Source: S5-A14a sp050908895
GTDB lineage: Bacteria > Bacillota > Clostridia > Peptostreptococcales > Anaerovoracaceae
DNA: 64,000 nt
Assembly: GCA_050908895.1 (NCBI GenBank)
Contig: CP171222.1
Coordinates: 558,001 to 622,000, forward strand
Direction: 5' to 3'
Shown here: positions 30,761 to 38,921 of the stretch, in pieces
How positions within the stretch are numbered: position 1 is the first letter of the stretch
Layout of the letters: every line of letters starts with the position of its first letter
Made by a program: the position numbers and the translations under genes
The notes under the pieces: generated by a model
Databases searched by the model: none
The model's input: the letters and a program-made list of their open reading frames with translations, nothing else
What the model was told of the DNA's origin: nothing

Positions 30761-32305
30761 ATGAACAAAGAAAAGATTTTTGTTTTAGATTTTGGCGGTC
30801 AGTACAATCAGCTGATTGCAAGACGTGTGCGTGATAACGGGGTTTACTGCGAAATTCATTCTTACAAAATACCCGTGGAAGATATCAAGGCTGCTGCGCC
30901 GAAGGGACTAATTTTAACTGGTGGTCCTAACAGCGTGTATGGGGAAGATGCAATTTTGGCAGACCCTGAGATCTTTAGCCTAGGAATTCCAGTGCTAGGT
31001 ATATGTTATGGAGCCCAGCTAATGGCTCATACTTTAGGTGGTGAGGTGGCTACCGCTCCTACTAGCGAATACGGAAAAACGGAAGTTGATGTGGTTGCAG
31101 CAGGTTCTAAGCTTATGGCAGATGTGCCTAAGAAAACAATCGCTTGGATGAGCCACACAGACTATATTAAAGAAGCTCCAGATGGCTTTGTGATTACAGC
31201 TTCTACACCTGTGTGCCCGATTGCAGCGATGGAAGACGGTAAGCGCAATATGTACGCAATACAAAGTCACCCTGAAGTTACTCACTCGGTTGACGGAGAT
31301 AAGGTCCTAAGAAACTTTATATACGACATTTGTCACTGCAAAGGGGACTGGCAGATGACCTCTTTTGCTGAAAAGACCATAGAGGAAATTAAGGAAACTG
31401 TCGGAGGAGGAAAGGCACTTTGTGCCCTTTCCGGTGGAGTGGACTCAAGCGTGGCAGCGGTGCTTATGAGCAGGGCTATAGGTAAACAGTTGACATGCGT
31501 ATTTGTGGATCACGGTCTTTTGCGTAAGGACGAGGCTGAGCAGGTTGCGGCGATTTTCGGGCCTGATGGTGGCTATGATTTGAATTTTATTAAGGTGGAC
31601 GCAAAAGAGCGTTTCTATGAAAAACTTGCCGGTGTCACAGACCCTGAATCCAAGAGGAAAATTATCGGTGAAGAATTCATCCGTGTCTTCGAGGAGGAAG
31701 CAAAAAAAATTGGTGCCGTAGATTACATGGTCCAGGGTACAATTTACCCTGACGTAATTGAAAGTGGTGTAGGTCCTTCAGCTGTTATCAAGTCTCATCA
31801 CAATGTAGGAGGTCTTCCTGATCACGTGGACTTTAAGGAAATCATTGAGCCTCTTCGCGATTTGTTTAAAGATGAGGTTCGTAAAGTTGGACTTGAGCTG
31901 GGCATCCCTCAGGAGCTGGTTTTCCGTCAGCCATTCCCAGGACCGGGTCTCGGAATTCGTATAATCGGAGACGTTACACCTGAAAAAGTAAAAATAGTTC
32001 AGGAGGCAGATGCAATTTACCGTGAAGAAATCGCAAATGCCGGCCTAGATCATGAGATAAGTCAGTATTTTGCTGCTCTAACCAACATGAAATCCGTGGG
32101 AGTTATGGGTGACTTCAGAACTTACGACTATGCAGTGGTTCTAAGGGCCATAACAACTATCGACTTTATGAGTGCTGAAGCGGCGAAGATTCCGCACGAA
32201 GTTTTGGAGAAGGTAATGAATCGTATCGTCAACGAAGTGGATCATGTAAACCGTGTGTTCTATGATTGCACGTCTAAACCGCCTGGAACGATAGAGTTTG
32301 AATAA
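30761..32305 (+). CDS. guaA: GMP synthase (glutamine-hydrolysing)
   Basis: Converts XMP to GMP. 514 residues. N-terminal class I glutamine amidotransferase with nucleophile in GICYGAQLMAH and the His-Glu pair in SHPEVTHS; then the ATP pyrophosphatase domain with the P-loop ALSGGVDSSVAAVL; C-terminal dimerisation domain ending DCTSKPPGTIEFE. The 3' end of guaA is a known integration hot spot for integrative elements, and here accessory DNA begins just after it. Confidence 0.97.
   Translation: MNKEKIFVLDFGGQYNQLIARRVRDNGVYCEIHSYKIPVEDIKAAAPKGLILTGGPNSVYGEDAILADPEIFSLGIPVLGICYGAQLMAHTLGGEVATAPTSEYGKTEVDVVAAGSKLMADVPKKTIAWMSHTDYIKEAPDGFVITASTPVCPIAAMEDGKRNMYAIQSHPEVTHSVDGDKVLRNFIYDICHCKGDWQMTSFAEKTIEEIKETVGGGKALCALSGGVDSSVAAVLMSRAIGKQLTCVFVDHGLLRKDEAEQVAAIFGPDGGYDLNFIKVDAKERFYEKLAGVTDPESKRKIIGEEFIRVFEEEAKKIGAVDYMVQGTIYPDVIESGVGPSAVIKSHHNVGGLPDHVDFKEIIEPLRDLFKDEVRKVGLELGIPQELVFRQPFPGPGLGIRIIGDVTPEKVKIVQEADAIYREEIANAGLDHEISQYFAALTNMKSVGVMGDFRTYDYAVVLRAITTIDFMSAEAAKIPHEVLEKVMNRIVNEVDHVNRVFYDCTSKPPGTIEFE
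32293..32304. repeat. Candidate left attachment core in the guaA 3' end
   Basis: AGAGTTTGAATA at the very end of guaA is repeated exactly at 61680-61691. It sits where elements specific for guaA recombine. It could be coincidence: the match is only 12 bases and no integrase gene lies directly beside it. Confidence 0.35.
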
Positions 32306-32458
32306 CAGAAGCAAATATGTTACTATTATAAAAGGCTTAAAAATACAGGAGTTGAGCGGTTTTGATGTAGTAAAATTCTCTAAATGATACTGTTTTGATA
32401 CTAAAAAGCTGAAATAGCAGGTTCAAAAGGGAGTTGTTGAATTTAGGTGAATTGTTTA

Positions 32459-32490
32459 AAAGCCTTCCATCGTTTTGGTGGGAGGCTTTT
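32459..32490 (+). terminator. Intrinsic terminator after guaB-guaA
   Basis: AAAGCCTTCCATC pairs with GGTGGGAGGCTTT around a short GTTTT loop, then a short T-run. The roughly 150 bases between the guaA stop and this hairpin contain nothing I recognise. Confidence 0.8.
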
Positions 32491-32598
32491 GTGGAATAAA
32501 CAAGTCAAATCATATGAAATTATACGTATGTTAATATGCATTGCTTGAAGCAACAGGATATTTAAGACTATAATCTACTGTGAAAGGAGGTTTTCAAT

Positions 32599-33111
32599 AT
32601 GTTAAATGAAAATATTAAAATAAGCAGAAAATCTAAAGGGCTTTCACAGGATGAGCTTGCTATTAAACTTAATGTCGTAAGACAAACTCTATCAAAGTGG
32701 GAGAGAGGATTATCAGTTCCCGATTCAGAAATGCTTATTTCTTTATCGGAGATATTAGAGATTCCCGTCAGCACATTATTAGGAGAAAATATTGAAGAGT
32801 CGAAGGCAAATGATTTAGAGGTAATTTCACAAAAATTAGAGGTGATAAATCTTCAATTAGCACAGAAGAAAGATTCAAGTAGAAAATTGTTGCATGGTCT
32901 CATGATATTATCATGCATTGGCGTGATAATTGTTTTTCTTGTTCTCTTGATGATAAATAGTTCATATCTGAATTGGGATTATAATAATCCTGAATTAGCC
33001 GTTGCGGGTGTATTGGTTCATGCCTTTGAATGGATTTTCATTAGAGTGTTTCCTTTTGCTTTAATAGCATTGATTGCAGGAATTATTATTACAAGAAAAA
33101 AATCACTGTAA
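32599..33111 (+). CDS. XRE-family regulator with C-terminal membrane segments
   Basis: 170 residues. Helix-turn-helix (LSQDELAIKLNVVRQTLSKW, about residues 12-40), a helical linker, then two transmembrane helices (about 96-120 and 140-165). DNA-binding proteins with a membrane tail of this kind are common near exporters and in mobile DNA of Firmicutes. It lies between guaA and the integrative element genes; whether it belongs to the host or the island is unclear. Confidence 0.82.
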   Translation: MLNENIKISRKSKGLSQDELAIKLNVVRQTLSKWERGLSVPDSEMLISLSEILEIPVSTLLGENIEESKANDLEVISQKLEVINLQLAQKKDSSRKLLHGLMILSCIGVIIVFLVLLMINSSYLNWDYNNPELAVAGVLVHAFEWIFIRVFPFALIALIAGIIITRKKSL

Positions 33112-33162
33112 ATGTCAAACGGGAATACAGTTTCCTCTAATAATTGAATATTATAAGAAAGC

Positions 33163-33213
33163 AAAGCACATAACTTTAAGAGCCTAAAAATCTTTCAGCT
33201 ATGTGCTTTTTTT
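33163..33213 (+). terminator. Terminator between convergent regulators
   Basis: AAAGCACATA (33163-33172) pairs with TATGTGCTTT (33200-33209), then T-run. An A-rich 5' side could let it work in both directions. Confidence 0.75.
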
Positions 33214-33217
33214 GTGC

Positions 33218-33754
33218 TTATTTTATATCTGGCGGAATCTTAGCTGATATACCTTTTTTATAGAATTTTACATTGCTTTCTTCAAAAGGAACATAATCTT
33301 TTTTCAGGCTGTCAGGATAGTTCGCTTTCCAATCCTGTAAGGCTTCTTTCGTAATTTCGTTATTCTCATATTTTTCTTTCATTTCCTGCCACTGTTCAAG
33401 CATATTGCGAATTCTTAAGATAGCTTCACTGCCGAAATATATACCTGTGGTAGTGTATCCGGGATCTTCATCGTTTAGGATAACAGGTCGTATATTCACT
33501 TCAATGCTGTCATCAAGCTTAAACAAAAACCGCATTAAATCATGTTCCGTATATGGATAATCAGGCTCTTTCAAATATTCTTTGTTTACATGCAGTGCAG
33601 CAGAAATATTTTCCAAGACATCGTCTTTAGGAGTACGAATATCAAGTTCGTATTGTCTTATTCTCACATCATCTAAATGAGTTCTGTCTCCTAATGCCTT
33701 TTGAGTAATTCTTCTTAATTCACGGAATTTCTTTATCAATTTACCCAAACTCAA
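33218..33754 (-). CDS. XRE-family repressor of the integrative element
   Basis: 178 residues. N-terminal helix-turn-helix (LGKLIKKFRELRRITQKALG ... DDVRIRQYELDIRTPKDDVL), then a longer acidic helical region, as in the regulator that sits divergently from xis-int in Tn916-like elements. Start TTG 33754 is chosen because GGAGG lies eight bases upstream; the GTG at 33763 overlaps that ribosome site. It probably binds the AGAAACA motifs in the divergent promoter region. Confidence 0.85.
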   Translation of the reverse strand: MSLGKLIKKFRELRRITQKALGDRTHLDDVRIRQYELDIRTPKDDVLENISAALHVNKEYLKEPDYPYTEHDLMRFLFKLDDSIEVNIRPVILNDEDPGYTTTGIYFGSEAILRIRNMLEQWQEMKEKYENNEITKEALQDWKANYPDSLKKDYVPFEESNVKFYKKGISAKIPPDIK

Positions 33755-33780
33755 TTTAAACACCTCCTTAGGAGCAAATT

Positions 33781-33911
33781 TGTTTCTCTTTTAATAATAT
33801 AATCGAAAATAAGAAAAAACACAATAGAAAAATGAAATTTAGAAAAAAGTATTGACAGAAACAAAAAAGCTACTTATAATCTAAAATAGAAACAGAAACA
33901 AATAAGTTTCT
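33781..33911. promoter_or_regulatory. Divergent promoter region with repeated AGAAACA operator motif
   Basis: A promoter for xis-int is clear: TTGACA (33852-33857), 17-base spacer, TATAAT (33875-33880). The heptamer AGAAACA occurs at 33857-33863 (overlapping the -35), 33888-33894 and 33894-33900, with inverted copies at 33781-33787 (TGTTTCT) and, lacking one base, at 33905-33912. Such spacing suits a repressor that closes both promoters. Confidence 0.6.
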
Positions 33912-33933
33912 GAAAAGAAAGGAGAAAAGTACG

Positions 33934-34119
33934 ATGGAGAAATTATTTCTTACTTCAAATGAAGTTGCCGATTTACTAAATATATCGCAGCAGCAGGCTT
34001 ATAAAATCATTCGTGATATGAATAAGCAGCTTGCTGAACACGGCTTTCTTATCCTAAGGGGAAGAATCAATAAGAAATATTTTATGGAGCAAATCTACAA
34101 ATCGAAGGAGGGAGAATAA
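33934..34119 (+). CDS. xis: Excisionase-type DNA-binding protein
   Basis: 61 residues with a winged-helix/MerR-like helix-turn-helix, LTSNEVADLLNISQQQAYKI. In Tn916-like elements this small basic protein directs the integrase towards excision. Good ribosome site (AAAGGAG). Its stop overlaps the integrase start by one base, so they are co-translated. Confidence 0.88.
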   Translation: MEKLFLTSNEVADLLNISQQQAYKIIRDMNKQLAEHGFLILRGRINKKYFMEQIYKSKEGE

Positions 34120-35222
34120 TGCCTGCATATAAAGACGAAAAAAGTGGAAAATGGTTTGCTTCGTTCTATTACAAGGACTGGGACGGACAAAGCAGGAAGA
34201 AGCTGAAAAGAGGTTTTGAAACAAAGAAAGAAGCAGTTGCCTATGAAAGAAATTTTACGGTTAAAATGTCCGGTTCACTCAATATGTTATTTGAAGATTA
34301 TTTTGAACTCTATAAAGCCGATGTTATAGGAACTGTAAGGCTTAATACTTGGATGACAAAGGAGCATATGATAAGAACGAAAATACTCCCGTTTTTCACC
34401 GGAATGAAAGTCAGCGAGATAAAGCCAGTAGTCGTTAAGAAATGGCATAATGTACTTTTGAATATTGAAAATGCGGAAGGAGAAGTGTACAAGCCCACTT
34501 ACCTGAAATCGATCCATGCACAACTTAGCTGTATGTTCAATCATGCGGTCAAGTACTACGGACTAAGACAAAATCCTTGTAAGGTTACAGGCAGAATCGG
34601 AAAGCAAAAGAGTGATGAGGAAGTGGAATTCTGGACTAAAGATGAATATCTGCAATTTATTGAAGCTGTTAAAGATAAGGATATTTCATTTTATGCTTTT
34701 GAAATTCTTTATTGGACAGGGATTCGTTTAGGAGAACTTAGAGCATTGACAAAAGGGGATTTTGACTTTGATAAAAAGACAATGCGAATCTGTAAATCAG
34801 CACAGAGAATTAACGGAGAAGAAGTTATAACAGACCCGAAAACCCCTAAAAGCAAGAGAACAATAATGCTTCCTGATTTCTTAATCAGAGAGCTTCAGGA
34901 TTACTTCCTTAAAATCGAATACTTTTCAGAGAATGAGCAGATTTTCCCTAAATGTAAAACTTATTTCAATAAGGAAATGGAAAGAGGAATAAAAAAGTCG
35001 GGAGTTAAAAAAATCAAGCTTCATGCACTAAGACACAGTCATATATCGCTGCTTATAGAAATGGGATTCACACCTGTAGATATTGCGGCGAGAACAGGTC
35101 ATGAAAGTATTAAGGTTTTGATGGATTACAGTCATATGTTCCCGAATAAACAGTTGGATATGGCAGATAAGCTTAATAAGGAGGGAGAGTACAGTGAAAG
35201 CACCGAAATTTCCAAGCTATGA
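34119..35222 (+). CDS. int: Tyrosine site-specific integrase, Tn916 type
   Basis: 367 residues. N-terminal AP2-like arm-binding domain (SGKWFASFYYKDWDGQSRKK), core-binding domain, then the catalytic domain with Arg in GIRLGELRAL, His-x-x-Arg in LHALRHSHISLL, His in ARTGHES and the nucleophile Tyr in VLMDYSHM. All catalytic residues are intact, so it may be active even though the downstream element is decayed. Next gene starts inside its 3' end. Confidence 0.95.
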   Translation: MPAYKDEKSGKWFASFYYKDWDGQSRKKLKRGFETKKEAVAYERNFTVKMSGSLNMLFEDYFELYKADVIGTVRLNTWMTKEHMIRTKILPFFTGMKVSEIKPVVVKKWHNVLLNIENAEGEVYKPTYLKSIHAQLSCMFNHAVKYYGLRQNPCKVTGRIGKQKSDEEVEFWTKDEYLQFIEAVKDKDISFYAFEILYWTGIRLGELRALTKGDFDFDKKTMRICKSAQRINGEEVITDPKTPKSKRTIMLPDFLIRELQDYFLKIEYFSENEQIFPKCKTYFNKEMERGIKKSGVKKIKLHALRHSHISLLIEMGFTPVDIAARTGHESIKVLMDYSHMFPNKQLDMADKLNKEGEYSESTEISKL

Positions 35223-35643
35223 TGAAGCTGTCAATCGTAAAAAGAAAAAGACTCAAAATTTGCTGAGTAAAGAAGAATGGCAAGCGTTGGAAGAAGAGAG
35301 AAAACAAAAGAAAAGGGATAAAGGCAAGCGATTTGCAAATCACAGAAAAAAAGATGTAACCATAGCATTTAGAACAAATCGAAAAGACAGGGAGCTTATT
35401 TTCAATAAGATTGCTATGTCAGGACTGAGCAGACAGGATTATATGACAAATGCAATCCTTAATGCTCCTATAAAGGTATTTGCTACAAGAAATGTCATAG
35501 ACAGTTGTAAAAGCGAGCTACAGGAAATTTTATCAGAACTGAAACGAGTGAAGGAATATGGAGAACTGGACGCTGATTATAGACATGAACTTAGAATGAT
35601 TGTTGAAATAATAGAAGCGGCGATGCAAGAAAAAAGCCTTTAG
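35194..35643 (+). CDS. MobC-like mobilization accessory protein
   Basis: 149 residues from GTG 35194 (GGAGGGAG upstream). A lysine-rich N-terminus (RKKKKTQNLLSKEEWQALEE) is followed by a ribbon-helix-helix-like segment (VTIAFRTNRKDRELIFNKIA, MSGLSRQDYM) as in plasmid MobC proteins, which help relaxases at oriT. It overlaps int by 29 bases. No relaxase of the same element remains nearby, so its partner may have been lost. Confidence 0.65.
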   Translation: MKAPKFPSYDEAVNRKKKKTQNLLSKEEWQALEEERKQKKRDKGKRFANHRKKDVTIAFRTNRKDRELIFNKIAMSGLSRQDYMTNAILNAPIKVFATRNVIDSCKSELQEILSELKRVKEYGELDADYRHELRMIVEIIEAAMQEKSL

Positions 35644-35666
35644 CCATAAGACCAAAGGCAAGATGA

Positions 35667-35719
35667 AAGTACAACTTGGCATTTCATCCCTGACAAGATC
35701 ATTTTATCAGGTTGTACTT
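35667..35719 (+). repeat. Inverted repeat before the primase gene
   Basis: AAGTACAAC (35667-35675) and GTTGTACTT (35711-35719) pair, with an inner CCTGA/TCAGG stem. No T-run. Could be an mRNA hairpin or single-strand origin feature between the MobC-like and primase genes. Confidence 0.5.
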
Positions 35720-35749
35720 CCATCAGCAATAAAAAGACAGGAGGTTACG

Positions 35750-36681
35750 ATGATAAACAGTGAGAAATATATTGAAAATATTCCGCAAGACTTAAAAGAC
35801 CGTAGTCAATGGTTATGGTTTAAAAGGATGGTAAATGTGGATAAGCACGGAATGGAAAAAGTCATAAAGATACCAGTAAGCCCGATAACATTGAAATCGA
35901 ATTTTTGGAATCAAAAAGAAAATTGGGCAGATTTTGAAACGGCAGTTAATAATATGAAAAGTAGTGGCTGTGACGGATTATCTTTTGTACTAAGCAAAGA
36001 TGATCCGTTTGTGTGTATCGACTTGGACAATGTGGATAATAAAAAACTTGAGATATTTATAAAGGACTTTAACGATACTTATATCGAAATATCACAATCC
36101 GGAAGAGGGTTAAACATTTTTGTAAAGGGGAAAATAGAAAAGAACTTTAATAACCAGCTTGAGAAAGTTGAAATGTATCAAGAAAACAGATGTATTGCCA
36201 TGACAGGTAATGTCTACAAATTTAATGATTTTGTTGCAAACAAAGTTCTCTTGAAACAAAAGGAGTTGGATAAATACTACAAGCTATTTTCCCAAAAAAA
36301 AGTGTCAGAGAAGTTATTAGAAAATATCAGGAAGCTGCTGAATGTGTTCCTGATAGTGATACGGTTTTAGAAACTATGTGCAGGTATAACGCAAGGGCAA
36401 GAGCGTTATTTGAAGGCTCATATACAAGCGGAGACGCCAGTAAAGATGACTTTTCATTGCTTCTTTTTCTAAACAGTTTTACTCACGGAAATGCAGAAAT
36501 GGTGAAAGAAATATTTTTGAAATCTGCACTTAATCGCATGGACGATCGGAGTAAAAGAAGAACGGAAAAAGGATACATGAAATATTTAGAGGACAGCATT
36601 TCAAAAGCGATACAGGGAGGAAATAAGAGATATTGGGATTATAACTATCACAGAAGTAAAGGAGGATACTCGCTTGAATAA
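35750..36681 (+). pseudogene. Element primase, split by a frameshift
   Basis: The first part (35750-36370, MINSEKYIENIPQDLKDRSQ on) is the primase-polymerase N-terminal domain of element replication proteins, with CIDLDN and ISQSGRGLNIFVKG motifs. The frame ends at 36370, but translation in the -1 frame from about 36301 reads SVREVIRKYQEAAECVPDSD and joins the second part (36376-36681, MCRYNARARALFEGSYTSGD). The shift falls in a run of eight A (36294-36301). Either one A was lost or the run allows -1 slippage; the decay around it favours mutation. Confidence 0.75.
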
Positions 36682-36844
36682 TTGGCTTAAATTTGATGAT
36701 TTGGAGCTAAGCGATTATGTAGATCGTGAACTTGAAATCACAGATAAGGGACAAGTCAAAAGTACAACAACCAATCTCATAACTTTGTTAGTGAATCCCT
36801 GTTTTTGTAAAGAACAAGATATTTTATCAGGATGCCTAAGATAA
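36674..36844 (+). pseudogene. VapE-like protein, N-terminal stub
   Basis: From TTG 36674, with GGAGG upstream, the frame reads LNNWLKFDDLELSDYVDREL and EITDKGQVKSTTTNLI, which resembles the region near the start of virulence-associated protein E helicase-primase genes that usually follow this primase. Similarity stops after about 37 codons and the frame ends at 36844, so at least 350 residues are deleted. Confidence 0.5.
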
Positions 36845-36896
36845 AAGACAAGCCTTAAAACACATTTCACCACTTAATAAAACAAAAACAGTCAAT

Positions 36897-36929
36897 GCGA
36901 TTAGAAAGTAAAAATCTAATCGCTTTTTT
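36897..36929 (+). terminator. Intrinsic terminator, copy 1, before the Fic gene
   Basis: Perfect stem GCGATTAGA / TCTAATCGC (36897-36905, 36915-36923) and TTTTTT. A close copy lies after the Fic gene at 38238-38273. Confidence 0.85.
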
Positions 36930-37051
36930 AGTGAAATAGGGTTTACTTAGAGAACTTTCAAAGAATATAAGTAAAATATGCACTTGAAAGTTTTACTTAA
37001 AATGGTTATACTTATTCTAAGTAAAATAGATTTGACTTAGGGGGTGATATT

Positions 37052-38200
37052 TTGAGATTAGAAAATAATAGAGCTGGAGAATTAAAGAAAATGCAAAGCG
37101 ATTACGAATGCTTTGTTCCGCATAATTTAAAAGATATAAAATTAAATCTTGATAGTGAAATAAATGCTTTAATCAATAAAGCATATTTATTACTGGGAAG
37201 ATTAGATGGCATGGCAATAACTTTACCGGATATTGATCTTTTTGTATCTATGTATGTTCAAAAAGAGGCTGTTATAAGTTCTCAAATAGAGGGGACACAA
37301 GCCTCTCTTGTTGATGTACTGCAAAAAGATAAGGGAAATGAAAAGATAAAAGATACTGAAGAAATTGTAAACTATATCAAAGCAACTCATTACGCATTTA
37401 AAAGACTAAATGAATTACCCTTATGTATGAGATTGATTAAAGAAACCCACTCGGTTCTCTTGTCTAATGTTAGAGGAGAAGAAAAAATGCCGGGTGAATT
37501 TAGAAAATCACAAAACTGGATTGGACACGCAGGTTCGACTTTAAAAAATGCAAGTTTCATTCCGCCTGCACCTGATGAGATGGATATTTGCTTGAGTGAT
37601 TTAGAAAAATATATACATGAAGATAGTGATATTTCAAACTTAATAAAGATAGCTCTAATCCACTATCAATTTGAAACGATACATCCATTTTTAGATGGTA
37701 ACGGAAGAATGGGTAGACTACTCATAATATTATACTTAAGAGAGCAAGGCTTGATTGAATACCCTGTTCTTTATTTGAGCTATTTTTTCAAGAAAAATAG
37801 GAATAAATATTATGAACTTCTCAATAACATTCGTATTAAGGGGGAATTTGAAGAATGGATTAAATTTTTTATAGATGGAATTTGTGAAATATCTGAGGAT
37901 GCAATCACTTCCATCCAAAAGATTGTTGAGCTTAAGAAGAATGATATGGAGAAAATTCGACAGTTTTCAAGTGGTAATATTTCAAATCTTCTTTTAGTAT
38001 ATGAATATCTATTGAAACACCCTTTTGTAGAATCGGAGGATATTAAAAATTTAGTGAGCGTTAGTAAGCCTACTGTCAATAAACTTTTGGAGAATTTAAT
38101 GGATATGGAAATATTAGAGCTTGTAGAGGATAAAAAAAGGTACAGACAATATGTATATAAAAAATATGTAGACATTCTTTCAGAGGGAACAATATTGTAA
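37052..38200 (+). CDS. Fic-domain protein (class II AMPylase type)
   Basis: 382 residues. The Fic motif HPFLDGNGRMGRLLI is complete; the N-terminal inhibitory helix SSQIEGTQAS (S/TxxxEG with Glu) marks a self-inhibited class II Fic protein, which transfers AMP to target proteins. N-terminal Fic/DOC_N region about 10-100; C-terminal winged helix about 310-380 (VSVSKPTVNKLLENLMDMEI), the usual layout of Fic proteins with a regulator domain. TTG start with GGGGGTGAT upstream. It is alone between two near-identical terminators. Similar Fic genes often lie in type I restriction loci, and an hsdR fragment is found 20 kb away. Confidence 0.92.
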   Translation: MRLENNRAGELKKMQSDYECFVPHNLKDIKLNLDSEINALINKAYLLLGRLDGMAITLPDIDLFVSMYVQKEAVISSQIEGTQASLVDVLQKDKGNEKIKDTEEIVNYIKATHYAFKRLNELPLCMRLIKETHSVLLSNVRGEEKMPGEFRKSQNWIGHAGSTLKNASFIPPAPDEMDICLSDLEKYIHEDSDISNLIKIALIHYQFETIHPFLDGNGRMGRLLIILYLREQGLIEYPVLYLSYFFKKNRNKYYELLNNIRIKGEFEEWIKFFIDGICEISEDAITSIQKIVELKKNDMEKIRQFSSGNISNLLLVYEYLLKHPFVESEDIKNLVSVSKPTVNKLLENLMDMEILELVEDKKRYRQYVYKKYVDILSEGTIL

Positions 38201-38237
38201 AAATAAGAATTTAATAGCAGAAATAAAAATATTTGAG

Positions 38238-38273
38238 GCGATTGGAAAAGTAAAAAATCTAATCGCTTTTTTT
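38238..38273 (+). terminator. Intrinsic terminator, copy 2, after the Fic gene
   Basis: GCGATTGGA / TCTAATCGC (38238-38246, 38258-38266), one G-U pair, then TTTTTTT. The loop sequence (AAGTAAAAA) is also shared with copy 1. Confidence 0.85.
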
Positions 38274-38296
38274 ATTGCAATGAAAGGAGAGTGCAG

Positions 38297-38467
38297 ATGA
38301 CAGATGAGAAAAACAAAGTTGAAAACACATTCAGTAAAAAAATAGGAAAAACAAACTATAAAGTTACAGTACATTTCAGTGAAACCAGTGATGAAACCAT
38401 TACAGATAAAATAAATAGACTTATTAAGAAAGAATGTGAAGATATGAGTTACAAAAAAGATAAATAA
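38297..38467 (+). CDS. TnpW-like element-encoded small protein
   Basis: 56 residues, too short for usual ORF filters. Reads MTDEKNKVENTFSKKIGKTN, then YKVTVHFSETSDETITDKIN, then RLIKKECED. The core IGKTNYKVTVHFSETSDETI with RLIKKE is the pattern of the transposon-encoded TnpW family seen in conjugative elements of Firmicutes; function unknown. Ribosome site AAAGGAGAG precedes it. Confidence 0.7.
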   Translation: MTDEKNKVENTFSKKIGKTNYKVTVHFSETSDETITDKINRLIKKECEDMSYKKDK

Positions 38468-38486
38468 ATTTCTTAACTACCCTTGA

Positions 38487-38840
38487 CAAAAGCTATCAGA
38501 AGATACGCTTCTAAAGTCTATGGAGATTGCAGGAAATGAAGCCTTAGAAAAAGGTGTAGAAGTGGAAAGAAAGGGACTTGGAACACCTGCAACAAGGGCA
38601 GGAATTATTGAAAACTTAATCTATAAGGGTTTTGTCGCAAGAGATAAGAAGAATTTGATTGCTACGCATAAGGGGATCAGCCTTGTAACAATAGTATCCG
38701 ATACCTTTAAGTCAGCGGAAACAACTGCAAAGTGGGAAATGGAATTAGCGGATATTGCCAAAGGGAAATCTTCCAAAGAAAAATTCTTGAAAGATATTGA
38801 AAGCGAGATACAGGAGGCGGTTTTAAAATATCGCAAGTAA
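38487..38840 (+). pseudogene. topB: DNA topoisomerase III, C-terminal fragment
   Basis: In frame from about 38487 the sequence reads KLSEDTLLKSMEIAGNE and then KGLGTPATRAGIIENLIYKG, the conserved topoisomerase IA block near the end of the catalytic core, and continues to a normal end (FLKDIESEIQEAVLKYRK). The first 550 or so residues, including the active-site tyrosine, are missing. In related elements this gene lies between the VapE-type and helicase genes, so a deletion has joined TnpW to its tail. Confidence 0.8.
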
Positions 38841-38921
38841 GTGCCTGCTGATTTCAGAGTGGAGAAAATCCTCTGGAAATGGTATAATACACAAATAAAA
38901 ATTTTGAAAAGAGGAGGTATT

